From Bolinopsis microptera (taxonomy: Eukaryota; Ctenophora; Tentaculata; Lobata; Bolinopsidae), in assembly GCF_026151205.1 (NCBI RefSeq), contig NC_087072.1, positions 16,135,669 to 16,199,668 on the forward strand: DNA of 64,000 bases, read 5' to 3'. The notes beneath the pieces were generated by a model. The model did not search any database and had not been told where the DNA came from. It saw nothing but the letters and a program-made list of their open reading frames with translations. Below, piece by piece: positions 22,804 to 34,080 of this stretch. The position numbers were made by a program, and so were the translations under genes. Numbering within the stretch: the first letter of the stretch is position 1; each line of letters begins with the position of its first letter.

Positions 22804-24036
22804 CTGAAACAGATTTTAAGATAAGCAACTAAATAAAGATTCGTTGAGATTCTGAGTTTCTGCCCTGACGGCTAACCAAATAAAATTTGGTCGGACAGAC
22901 TCATCTCGCATATTAGGAAAAGCAGCTGAGGTTTAAGATATTTACCTTCTTTCAGATTTCTTTTTTAGACTGAACTAAACTTTAAACGATAACCTCTGAA
23001 TGATCTGAACAACTAACTTTAAGGACATCGATCCTAAGAAATGGCCGTTTTTAAAAGCTTTAAAAAATTTCAAAGGGTCTACACAATGTCAATAACGCGC
23101 GGCCGGCTGGCGCTAGATATTGTAAAAGGCTTACGATTTTTTCCTTTATTCATCAGAAAGTCAATGTGGCAGACATAAAGAGCTAAAACTCTGTCAAAGC
23201 TTCTAGATCAATCTTTCGATACTGTTTAGGCGGGAACTACAGGAGGTGCTATTTTCAGGTCCGTCTAGATCTCTGATAGGAAAAGTTAGTGGATCACTGG
23301 ATCCGTCCGCGTCCCTGAAGTGAAACAAATGTTACTATCTTGCAAATGTTAACCATTTTATTTCGATTAGAATCGAATTTAACATACTTAAACTTGATAT
23401 GATGCAATAATGAGGTACGTGTAAAAATCAAGGGTATCCCTCGAGCCAGTTCAGCTTGTGTAATATAACAAAATAAATAGGGAAAAATAAGGGAGAGTAC
23501 CTGGTGCCATGCTGTGTCCACAGAAGCGCTGAGGATAAATTCAGTGAGCATTAGTTGGAAAGGATTGTCATCAGTTACTGTGTGAGTTAGTGTTGTGGTG
23601 GACGAAAGGATAAGCCGCTGATCAGGGATATAGGCCCCTCCTCACGAACTCTCTGCTGTGTTGGCGCAACGAGTGAGACTTTGGGGTGGTCAAAAGATGT
23701 GATGGCCCCGTCAAGTCTTGGTGAAACTCAACATAGGTCAGATAGGTAGAAAACAATGCCATTGGAAAACTCTATCCAATGCAATAGTCACATTATAGTC
23801 ATTTCTAGAAAAAAAAAAACCTGGTTAATGTTGTTTAATGTGAGAGAATAAGATAAAAGAGTCGACCAATTTTTGTCAGTGTAAATATTGTCAAACAGCG
23901 GGCTCCAAAATCGTCTAGGGGGAAAGAGCCCTGAATATCAGCTATCTGCCTTAGTACCTTGGCTCTAAAGTCTAAATTATGCAGCGATGACGACATAAAA
24001 AGTCGCTGTATCATGGCAAATCTTGCTTTGTCAGAA
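22105..24036 (-). CDS. Unrecognised multi-exon gene, 3' part, with duplicated last exon
   Basis: Minus-strand exons joined by phase. The first is 24036-23958 (SDKARFAMIQRL to LHNLDFRAK, donor GTACTA). The second is about 23640-23502 (GAYIPDQRLILSSTTTL to SVDTAWHQ, donor GTACTC). The last exists in two copies, 22803-22648 (VGDKVTFAERRLLNIIPL to LLQRSIHGR and stop) and 22248-22105 (identical but beginning at VTF, acceptor CTTTTCAG). Both last exons join in phase 0 to DTAWHQ, so either could be used, with VGDK present or absent. I do not recognise the family and found no domain motif. Exons upstream of 24036 were not identified. The composition looks like conserved protein, not noise. Confidence 0.5.
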
Positions 24037-24155
24037 CTAAAAGAAGGTTTAGGAGCAAAGTAAATATCAGACTTAAGATATGAAAGCACAGAAAGACTGA
24101 GTCAAATGTACAATTGTAGCTGCTGTCAGCTATTCTGCATCAAATAAAATATTAA

Positions 24156-24701
24156 GGGGCCATCTACTTAGGACGTCCAGCAAAAAGGGAGGGGGAGGTG
24201 GTTTTGGAATTTCGGACAAATCCGGACAGTGATAGGAAGTGGTTTCTGAAAATCCGGACGTCCGGAAATTTTGGCAGAATTAACGAAAAAGTCGCATTTA
24301 TTTCAACTCTTTGACACTAATTACTCAGTAAGTTTAGATCCCTGTATTTTGAACGAGAAGTCGTTTCCCAGAGCAGCTCATGAGAGCCGAGACACAACTC
24401 GCATATTCTGCTACTGCCTTAAAACTTATTCCATTGGATGGCTACCTACTTAAGTACCTTAATGTAACTGTGCTAAACTTGTTCGACACTAAATGTATTA
24501 TTGTCTATTCTAAGTGACTACACATTTTATTAACAATGAATTTGAGTTGGTTTTATTTGTACTCTTTAAAGTAGCTGGAAATCCGGACGTCCGGGGGAGG
24601 GGGTTTGAAAATTCGGACACACCCGGACAGGGGGAGGGGGTGCTCCCCGGGGCCGGTCTGAAAATCTGCAATTTTGACGGACGTCCCAAGTAGATGGCCC
24701 C
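24156..24701. mobile_element. MITE-like element with 24-bp terminal inverted repeats, TTAA at left
   Basis: The left end GGGGCCATCTACTTAGGACG is matched by its complement at the right end (GGACGTCCCAAGTAGATGGC, then CCC). The left flank is TTAA and the right flank TAAA, consistent with a mutated TTAA target duplication. Inner subrepeats of CCGGACGTCCGG and GGGGGAGGGGG occur near both ends. There is no transposase, so it is non-autonomous. It lies upstream of the exon at 24036-23958. Confidence 0.75.
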
Positions 24702-25375
24702 TAAAGTCTAAACAAAAGTTCTCAAAACGTACACAACGAGAGAGTGTCGACCTACATGTCAATGAAACAGACTGTTTCACTGTTTGAGACAACACGTGTG
24801 TTTGCGCGCAATTCTGGAATAATCCGAGAGATGAACTGTAGCGAGTGTAACTTTAGTGTGCAGATGAGTGTGTACTTCGATGTATACTATTTCTGCACGT
24901 ACAGGATCCTTTGTAAGGGGTCATTCACATATTTAGTTATCACTCACTTTGCTAACCAATACAGCAATACTGGGGTAGGTTCACTGATAGTGTTTCTCAG
25001 AGATATAGATGGCTGTAAATTATGCTAATAAATATATAAAAATAAATATGGTCAAATGTTAAACAATGAGATGATTTAAGAGAAGCAAATATTAGTGGAC
25101 TGAAATTATAATCTGATAAAGTGCAGCTGTGAACTCAAATGTATAAAACAAACTCACAATTCGGATCGAACAGTTTAAAATGAAACACAATAAGACAGAG
25201 TAATTGGTAAAATGTTAAACAATAAGCTGTTTTAAGACAAGAAAATATTAGTCGACTGAAATTATGATCTGATAAAGTGCAATGTGAACTCAAATGTATA
25301 AAACAACAGATCGAACAGTATACAATAGTACATTTAACAAATGTACTATTGCAAATGACAAAAGTGTAATAAGGT
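24702..25375. other. AT-rich region, no gene recognised
   Basis: It includes an imperfect internal duplication (about 25040-25140 and 25205-25300, sharing TGTTAAACAATGAGNTG-type and CTGATAAAGTGCA words). No coding signal. Confidence 0.5.
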
Positions 25376-26430
25376 AACTGGTAACAAGTCTGCTGGTTAT
25401 TCAAAATTTAACATTAAAATATGTCCCGGCCCTTTGAATCATCCGCCGAATGATCAACTGAATGATTGCAACAGACAAAGAAACAAGCAAAATTTGTTAA
25501 ATGGAGTGCATGATCAAAGAAGGTATATTAGCTCCCTACAAAAATCTAATCCAATGAGAAAATAAATCTAAAGTCCAATTGCAAATGACAAAAGTGTAGT
25601 AAGGTAACTGCAGGTAACAAGTCTGCTGGTTATTGAGAATTTAACATTAAAATATGTCCCGGCCCTTTGAATCATCCGCCGAATGATCAACTGAATGATT
25701 GAAACAAACAAAGGAACAAGCAAAATTTGTTAAATGGAGTGCATGATCAAAGAAGGTATATTAGCTCCCTACAAAAATCTAATCCAATGAAAAAATAAAT
25801 CCAAAGTCCAATTGCAAATGACAAAAGTGTAGTAAGGTAACTGCAGGTAACAAGTCTGCTGGTTATTGAGAATTTAACATTAAAATATGTCCCGGCCCTT
25901 TGAATCATCCGCCGAATGATCAACCGAATGATTGCAACAGACAAAGAAACAAGCAAAATTTGTTAAATGGAGTGCATGATCAAAGAAGGTATATTAGCTC
26001 CCTACAAAAATCTAATCCAATGAGAAAATAAATCTAAAGTCCAATTGCAAAAGACAAAAGTGTAGCAAGGTAACTGCAGGTAACAAGTCTGCTGGTTATT
26101 GAGAATTTAACATTAAAATATGTCCCGGCCCTTTGAATCATCCGCCGAATGATCAACCGAATGATTGCAACAGACAAAGAAACAAGCAAAATTTGTTAAA
26201 TGGAGTGCATGATCAAAGAAGGTATATTAGCTCCCTACAAAAATCTAATCCAATGAGAAAATAAATCCAAAGTCCAATTGCAAAAGACAAAAGTGCAGTA
26301 AGGTAACTGCAGGTAACAAGTCTGCTGGTTATTGAGAATTTAACATTAAAATATGTCCCGGCCCTTTGAATCATCCGCCGAATGATCAAATGAATGATTG
26401 CAACAAACAAAGGAACAAGCAAAATTTGTT
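25376..26430. repeat. 233-bp satellite array, left block
   Basis: A partial unit followed by four full units starting at 25499, 25732, 25965 and 26198 (spacing 233 bp). Units share ATGGAGTGCATGATCAAAG, TATGTCCCGGCCCTTTGA and CATCCGCCGAATGATCAAC and differ by a few bases. 233 is not a multiple of three, so the 60-80-aa minus-strand ORFs inside units are not a repeated protein domain. Confidence 0.93.
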
Positions 26431-27930
26431 CAGAATAAAACAAATATTCAGAATAAAACAAATAATATATTCAAATCTCTTTATTCAACAATATTAAATC
26501 ATTATAGAACCTAATTTGTGGCTTGATCGTTATGTTAGGGCTATTCTGTTAGCTGATGCTGACAGGCACTGCATGGGGCAGAGACTTAGGACCATTACGC
26601 TGGAGGCTTACAATGACCCTTTTTGAACCCCATGGCAGTGCTAGTTTTATTATGGTACAAATTGTAAATCGAAGTTATGAAAACGATCAAGTCACTCCTG
26701 TTTTACACTATCAACAGCTACTTAAAACAACCTAGATTGTACAACTCACTTTGAAGATTAAACTGTTAAGTGATGAGTGATTGGGCTCATTAAACATTTT
26801 AGTAGCGGAGACATGCGGATCAGCTTCTTGAGGTTCTAATAGTTCATTCAGACAAGAAGTTTTACTTTTTCAAATTTAGTTGTTCAAGCTGCCTGAGTTC
26901 AGAAAGTTTGCCAAAGGGGCCCAGGTATTCTTGTCACCTTTACCCTGAGACGAGAGAATGACTTTTTTTACCTTTGATTTGAATACACCATGAGTGATTT
27001 CAAGGTCGTTCAGTGCCAACATCTGACGGAATGAATTCCAAAGGCAACTAGATTTGTAAACGAAACTGTTTGAGGGCATGGTTGTTATAAGAAGAGTTTC
27101 TTTGCCGGGTCTTTTAGACAAACAGAAAAGTTCAAATAGTGCAATTGGTGTTCGATACTTAAAGACTTTAAAAAGTTCATTGCAGCAGTGATACGCGTAT
27201 AAATTATGCAATGTCATGAGTGATTGACGGGCAAAAATTGGCTTGGTGTGCTCTCTCTCAAAGAATTTGCTAGTAAGTTTCTGTTCACTGATGGGTCTAG
27301 TCCTAGCACATGTCATAAATTTATCAAGGTATGCTTTTTTGTCACCAAACATGATACGAACACACTTTTTCTGGGCTACAAATAGTGGTTGAAGTTTATT
27401 ATTACTTGCACCTCCCCAAACGGTAATGCCATAAGATAGGTGACTTTCAAACAGTGTGTGGTACAGGTCCTTATGGATAGATGATGGAATTTTATCCTTA
27501 ATCATGTATAGCCTCCCAGAACAGGACGAGAGTTTTCTAACTAGTTTGTCTCTATAGGGATTGAAAGTTAGGCCTTCGTCGACAATTACTCCCAGGAATT
27601 TCGTTTCCTGCACCTTTGAGAGAGGTAGGCCATTGAGGTAAAGTCTATTTTCAATTAATAAAGATTGATCATCAAGTTTTCTTTTAGCTGTATTGAATTC
27701 TATATAGCAACTTTTCTTGGCGTTAACATGTAATTTATTAGCCAATGTGTACTCGTGGACTGATCGTAGGACCCTATTAGCATTATTGTAGGCCTCTGCT
27801 CTAGTTTTGGCAACTACAAATATGTTTGTATCATCAGCAAATAAGACATAGCTAGTGTTATCGAGTTGAGAGTTTGTTAAGTCATTTATGTATATTAAAA
27901 ACAGGAGAGGCCCAAGGCAGCTCCCCTGTG
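26431..27930 (-). mobile_element. 5'-truncated non-LTR retrotransposon (LINE) with reverse transcriptase 3' part
   Basis: The minus-strand ORF 27930-26876 (about 350 aa) starts inside the RT palm at SIPQGSCLGPLLFLIYINDL. It has the catalytic FADDT motif (variant of YADD), a KFLGVIVDEGLTF segment and the SYGITVWGGA thumb, and ends at FLNSGSLNN. The upstream endonuclease and RT fingers are absent, so this is a classic 5' truncation. The 3' UTR ends at 26431 with short repeats of CAGAATAAAACAAAT (plus strand), like the simple-repeat tails of some LINEs. It lies precisely between two blocks of the 233-bp satellite. The ORF is intact for its length, suggesting recent insertion. Confidence 0.9.
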
Positions 27931-28460
27931 GAATGGAGTGCATGATCAAAGAAGGTATATTAGCTCCCTACAAAAATCTAATCCAATGAGAAAATAAATC
28001 CAAAGTCCAATTGCAAAAGACAAAAGTGTAGCAAGGTAACTGCATGGGTAACAAGTCTGCTGGTTATTGAGAATTTAACATTAAAATATGTCCCGGCCCT
28101 TTGGAGCATCCGCCGAATGATCAACCGAATGATTGCAACAGACAAAGAAACAAGCAAAATTTGTTAAATGGAGTGCATGATCAAAGAAGGTATATTAGCT
28201 CCCTACAAAAATCTAATCCAATGAGAAAATAAATCTTAAGTCCAATTGCAAATGACAAAAGTGTAGCAAGGTAACTGGTAACAAGTCTGCTGGTTATTGA
28301 GAATTTAACATTAAAATATGTCCCGGCCCTTTGGATCATCCGCCGAATGATCAACTGAATGATTGCAACAAACAAAGGAACAAGCAAAATTTGTTAAATT
28401 GAGTGCATGATCAAAGAAGGTATAATAGCTCTCTACAAAAATCAAATCCAATGAGAAAAT
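27931..28460. repeat. 233-bp satellite array, right block
   Basis: Two full units (27931-28165 and 28166-28395) and a partial third to about 28460. The phase continues exactly from the left block across the LINE: the left block stops at AAAATTTGTT and this one resumes at AATGGAGTGC. Confidence 0.92.
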
Positions 28461-29636
28461 ATTGTTTTCCGATATTACAATCACAATCCACGGACATGAC
28501 TAAAAATGACTGACACGTCCCGCGCGGCATCAGAAATATGGGAGGAAATCTGGCACCACGATTTGTGGTGCCAGTTGTGGCCATGGATAGAGCCCTCTTT
28601 GCCGCCTCCGGCGGTCGCGCGCTACTGCAAGCGAGAGGGCTCTGGTTAGAGCAATATGTTCATTAACATAATAAAGATTTGGCGGAATGACAGGCTGAGC
28701 GCGGCCCAGTAAGCAAATCACATGCTTAATGTCGCACGCGAGGTCTAGCGGTCTGTTTAAATTAAACCACCTCTGACCTCTAGTACCACCATTAGCCAGT
28801 AACTTTTGCTGGGTCGACGAGTCTAACTCGGCGCGCGTCTTGGTAAGTATAAACTTACAATGTACAAGGTATATACAAGATATAAATTTTAATAAGTTAA
28901 CCAACAAAATTGAAGTTTCAATTAAGCGTCAAAAAGTATTTAGCAGTTTTATATTATCAATTATTCAATGTTATATTCTATGATGAATTTTGTTGAAATT
29001 TAAAATGAAAATACGCGCTGTACATGTAGTCGCTACGCCTCGCGTTTCAGCTAAACTGGTTTTAAATTATATTGTTTCCAAAAATCGAGCGCTTGTCAGA
29101 GCACCACAATTGTAGGTCAATCATCATATCAAAATCCAGATGTCGGTTCGGTCTTCAACTTTCAGTAATCAGTAATAATTACAAATTAATTATTAATTCA
29201 AACAGTTCTTTTTGTTTGTGACTTGTCAAATGTCAATTGTGAATTGACAGTGCAAATTAAATCACATTAAACTCAAAAGCTTTGTACAGAGTGCAAACAG
29301 TCAAAGCCAGAAATCAGAATGGTGGGCTCTTCCGTAATCTGATTTTCAGAATCTTTTTTGTGAATCTTCTACTTTCTATTCTATATTCGAGCTAAACAAT
29401 TTCTATAACATCTTTGAAGTTTAAAACTGGTCACTGGAGAGTGGAGAGTGGCGACAGTAATCAGTAGAATGCAGATTGCAGTAGACACTAGACAGTAAAT
29501 ATTTAACAGCAAAGTGCAACTGTCAATTGTCAAAGTGGTCAAACAATTGTTTCTCAGAAGTTTTATTCAGATTTAAGTCTTGAATAATTCGAGTTGGCAG
29601 GGAAATGGACAAATACCCGAGTGATGAAGTATAATC
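28461..29636. other. Repeat-derived region with short hairpins, no recognised gene
   Basis: Contains a perfect hairpin at 28552-28572 (GGCACCAC ... GTGGTGCC) and a GAGCCCTCT / AGAGGGCTC pair around 28592-28643. It also has a GC-rich 32-mer (28813-28844) that recurs inverted at 61461-61492. The minus-strand ORF 28530-28907 crosses these structures and has no recognisable domain. Confidence 0.5.
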
Positions 29637-30268
29637 ATGTCGTGGTGCAGGGGAAACGTACCCTTGCTAATATACTGTCAACAGCAAAAAAAAAGCATCA
29701 TCAAACTTGTCAGCCTTGAATTTGATTTTGGTGCCAATCTTAATAACTGTACAGGCCCCAGTGACCTACTTCAGTTCATTATGGAGAGGCAACTGGCAAC
29801 ACTGTACCCAGAGGTAGTGACAGCACTGGTACTTTTCCTCACTATCCCAGTTACAGTAGCCAGTGCTGAAAGATCCTTCAGCAAACTGAAGCTGATTAAA
29901 AACTATCTCTTACTATACTTACTTATACCCACCTTTTATAGAGGACAAACCAAATTACTAAACGCTATAACGAATCTATAGCATATATGCTCAAAATTTA
30001 TTGGGCTACATTATATGGGCTACATTATATATGTAGCCCAATAAATTTTGAGCATATATGCTATAGATTCGTTAAAGCGGTTAGTAATTTGGTTTGTCCT
30101 CTAGAAAAGGTGGATCATAAAAACGACCCTATCGTCCCTAATGGGTTAAACAGTTTAGCCATCATCTCAATTGAGAACTTTACAGCAAGACAGTTTGACA
30201 AGAAACAGCTGGCCAAGTTGTTTGCTCTTTCCAAACCTAAGAGAGCTGCTAGATTAAATGGAATTTGA
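29637..30268 (+). pseudogene. hAT-family transposase C-terminal relic split by an insertion
   Basis: Plus-strand frame about 29730-29910 encodes the hAT dimerisation region (ERQLATLYPEVVTALVLFL, IPVTVASAERSFSKLKLIKN), with the hallmark SAERSFSKLK. The reading then enters an unrelated hairpin insert (29928-30118). The C-terminal part resumes at about 30135-30268 (NGLNSLAIISIENFTARQF to RAARLNGI and stop), matching the LxxLAxxSIE segment that normally follows directly. The N-terminal zinc finger and catalytic core are missing. It is non-functional as it stands. Confidence 0.85.
29928..30118. repeat. Inverted-repeat hairpin inserted in the hAT relic
   Basis: Two arms of about 85-90 bp, almost perfectly complementary: the left arm begins CCCACCTTTTATAGAGGACA and the right arm ends TGTCCTCTAGAAAAGGTGG. 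They meet around 30015-30030 near TTGGGCTACATTATATGGGC. The insert explains the loss of frame in the hAT coding sequence. Confidence 0.9.
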
Positions 30269-30870
30269 ACTGTAATACAAGTTGTAATGTAAATAGTATT
30301 GTAATCTAGGTAAACTATAGGTAAAAATATAATATTAATCATAAGCTAAAATGTACTAATCTTTGTATTCTAAATGGGGAAAAAGAAGAAACATTGTCAG
30401 TCAGTCGAGAAAATTGTCAGTCAGGCTATATGGCAGCTTTGTAGATGTTGTGACTATGCTAGTAGTGGTCCCAGGCTTGCGACTGGAATTGCGGTGTTAA
30501 ATCGATTTAATGGTATACCAACGATCCACCTCCCACTTGTTGTTTGGTACTTAGCATTAATAGTGTTAGCTGTAGCCATTTATAGCAAGAATCTTAAAAC
30601 TAAAGGGGATGACAAGGAAAAGAGGAAGGAAAAGAATAACGGGACAAACAATTAATTAAAGTATTTATAGGAGCATAGATATTGTAATTACAAGCTTCAA
30701 TAATAAATCACTGACTAAAACTTCTAATTAAAATGACACTTGGTACGCTCGCCCATTTTCACTGGTCAGTCTGAACTTCGGTTTAGCACGTTGTACACTT
30801 ATTCACCTAAGTTTCAGAATTTGTTCAGTTTAGCAGAGTTAGTACCCGTGTTTCAATAAATCAAAAGATA
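30269..30870. other. Spacer between transposon relics
   Basis: Holds a 93-codon plus-strand ORF (30374-30655) starting MGKKKKHCQ, with one hydrophobic segment (LPLVVWYLALIVLAVAIY) and a Lys-rich tail. I recognise no family and give it low weight as a gene. Confidence 0.3.
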
Positions 30871-32946
30871 TCAGGGGAGTTCTTTAATAATGTTACGGTC
30901 GTCTAGAATACCGAACTTCCTGAAAACGTTATCATATTTCCTCAGACAACGTTTAATGCCTTTAATCAGTCTATCACGGCTATATCCTCTATCAATTAGA
31001 ATTTTGAATATTTTGTGAAGATGGGAGGTAAAGATATCCACTCTAGTGCAAACATTACCATATCTAAGAACTTGACTTGAAAAAACGTTGTAGCCAACCT
31101 CGGTTGGGATGTTACTGTGAGGAAATGTAAGGGATACAACATGGAAATTAAAATCATCAGTTTTGTTATACACTGATATTTCTAGTCCTTCTGTGGAAAT
31201 ATTAATATTTAAATCAAGGTAGTTAATGATTTTATTATTGGAACCAGCTCGCTCCATCTCCAATGAATTAGGATAAATATCTTTAATCAATTTATGAAAG
31301 TAAAGGTAGTTAATAATAGATAAATCGTCAACATATCGTTTATTATTGGATAATATCTTTGCTAATCCCATTTTCTTTTCCTGAAGTAAACGTTTCATAT
31401 AATTAAATTCCTTTTTGCCAACAGTGAGATCAGCTATAGGGGAACTTGAATTTCCACCCATAGGAATACCCTTGGTTTGTATGAATACAATCCCACCGAA
31501 GACGACATAAGTGTTATAAATAATAAATTTAACAGCCTCTTTTAGGTCATCTTGACTAAAGCAGGCATGAGAATCATAGGTTTTATTGGAAAAGAAACAT
31601 GTATTACTGTCTTTTTTAGAAATACAAATATATCTATTACGGTCTGAAAATATTAAATCAACAACTTCATTAATCATATTCTCTACTTCAATCAAGTCTA
31701 ATCTGGTATAAAGAGTAGTAAAATCATATACTTGTATATTATAAACATCGCTATTTTTGATAGCTTCAAGGAATTCACTTGAGGAATCTATGCTCCAAAA
31801 CATGTTTATACCGCTGTTGTTGTAGATTGCCTCGCAGTATTTCTTGAAGTATTTCCTCAAAAGTTTCAGACAACAGTTAACTTGGACGTTAAGTTGTTTC
31901 GTAACGCAAAAACGGGCACCTGCAATGAACCTCGCCTTGTAAGGGTTCTTATGAAGCTTAGGGTTCCAGAAGATGCGTGCTAGTCGCAAGTTTTTATCTT
32001 CAACTTGTACATAAATAAAATAATAATAAAATTTATAATAAAATTTGGTAGCTTAAACACAAACTCTAAGCCCAGTGGATAAACCACAAAACTTATGCTC
32101 TATTGTGTGAAACAAAGATACTAGATCAAGATAACTATCAAGGAGTGTATGCATAGGACATAAAAAGTTTTGGAACGAAGATGACATGCTTGTGAAGCGA
32201 GCTAACAGTCTAATTGCTAATAAGTTCAAAAAGATCATGACATTAGGTTGCATCCTAAACAGTTTAAGCAAATAACATTAAATCTCTCCTTTAGACTCTC
32301 AGATATTTTATTGACATAATGAGTCTCGTCTTCGCTACAGGGTTTATATGTATCATTACCTATACATTATAGAGTATTAGGATCAAAACCCATTTCATTG
32401 ACAAGAGTTTTTACATAAAACTTTTTACAAATAAATGAAAAATTACCAGAAGCTTTGTCGATACTACAAATAATGTATTTACTTTTCAGCAATTTAAGAC
32501 TTCTTTTAACATCATCTTTTTCCAGTGTGTTTTCTTTTATTTCAAATGTTTCAGGAAAGATTTTCTTGTAATATTCAATACGATTGGAAACTATTGATAA
32601 CACTTTTTCCTTCCAATCGCTGAACTTTACTTCTTTTTGACAGTACTTTCTACTTTTTGATTTTATAAATTTATCGACAGCTTCGGTAACTGACATATAT
32701 ATCTCATCTGGAGATTTAAATGTGGGAATTCTGTATTTACAACCGTAGGAAAGTACTTCCCTAAGTTCAACATTATCAACAATATCTAAATTACCAGTAA
32801 CTACATGTCCATGAGGATGATAATTGAAAGTGGAGGAGTGACAATCGCATGGACTACCTAAAATAGATTTAATATCAGAAATAGAAAGTTTCTTTGAGAA
32901 TGAAGCATAGTTACAAATAGAAAGACTTATAGGATCATTATATTAT
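30871..32946 (-). pseudogene. Penelope-like / related reverse transcriptase relic
   Basis: Minus strand. The N-terminal portion (about 32946-32367, open) has the region CNYASFSKKL, then CDCHSSTFNYHPHGHVVTG, a pattern seen in Penelope-type elements, then LKLLKSKYIICSIDKASGNF. A stop at about 32367 and roughly 250-300 bp of non-matching sequence interrupt it. The core resumes at about 32025-30874: ARIFWNPKLHKNPYKARF, VYDFTTLYT (motif A), KGIPMGGNSSSPIADL (motif B) and NKRYVDDLSI (motif C with the YVDD catalytic pair). It ends NIIKELP and stop, with no GIY-YIG endonuclease following. The RT core is intact but the element is broken, so probably dead. Assignment to the Penelope-like group is by motif pattern. 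Confidence 0.75.
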
Positions 32947-34080
32947 ACTCATAATAAATCTGTAATGGTGTAAAAGACTGAATCAAAATGGGAAGCAAAT
33001 CAATGACTGAAGTGTCAGAGAAAATAGATTTTAGGTTAAGTTGTAATGTAAATAGTATTGTAAAATGTAAATTGTTTTTTAAAATTTCCATATTTTTATC
33101 TGTTATTGCTACCTGTTAGATGTTGGTGTTTTATTTGTGAAGTATCATTAATACTGCAATGAGTGACTGCCGATTAAATTGGGATCCAAGTTAAAAGTAA
33201 ACATTGATCTCTGAAACGACAGATTAATTCAATGCTGTATAATTGCCAGTCTGCGGGGCCTTACGTTATGCCTTTGCTCGAAGGCCACCACTGCTTCATT
33301 ATTCTTTATGAACATTTTTCCTACGTAATTAACATGATCTGTTTACCAGGAGTTTTTTACCCTTCAATACTGAAATATAACTAATTTACAATAAAATATG
33401 CTATTATAACATTACAATCAACAAGAAATGTATTTAAGGGATTCAATGATTAATTACTCTACACCTGACTGTCACGTGACTTTTTTAACACATCCTCTAG
33501 GTGGCTCTGAATGACTATTCGAAACCCCGACCCCCTAATCTGATCTCAATCCTAAACCTAACCCAATCCATAACTGAATCATATGTTGAAACCCTAACGA
33601 GAAATTATACCAACTTCCTTACATGGTCATATCACGCGATCAAGACAGTTTTTTCGCCGATACCTCGCTAGGGGAGCATTTTAACCCTATGTCATGTGGG
33701 GTGATTCGGAATCAGCGTTCGAAAATACAACCAGTCAGAAATCAACTGTCTGGGGCCCTTTTAGAAAAACTTGAAGATCGAGTGTAGAGTGATTTAGCAC
33801 GCTCGGTATTTAAGCACGAATAGATATGAATAATGATATTCCAAGATACTCAAATACAATTAAAACAAGCTATAAGTGAATGTACAAATAAAATGAAATA
33901 TAAAATGACAACTACAATATCTGAAGAGTGAAGGAAAATTTCTAAAAAGACTGAATAAGAGTTCATAGTCCCTCCAAAAGTTCACCTGAAAACATTTTAG
34001 TATATCATCTATCAAATTACTTGGTATGGCCATCAGCCATGGGAATGAAAACTTTGATAAGATAACCTTTAAGGAAGACC
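32947..34080. other. Region upstream of RAD50
   Basis: AT-rich DNA with no recognised gene. The presumed RAD50 promoter and 5' UTR lie at its right end; an upstream in-frame region contains ATGs at 34039 and 34045 followed by stops. Confidence 0.4.

Noticed and set aside
25747-28387. Repeated 60-80-aa hydrophobic ORFs (SLSVAIIRLIIRRM type)
   Set aside because: They come from the 233-bp satellite unit, whose length is not a multiple of three; the ORFs are incidental.
25376-28460. CRISPR-like regular array
   Set aside because: Units are 233 bp with no short repeat and unique spacer structure, and the genome is eukaryotic.
30374-30655. 93-aa ORF with one membrane segment as a gene
   Set aside because: No family recognised, no splice or promoter support, and it lies between transposon relics.
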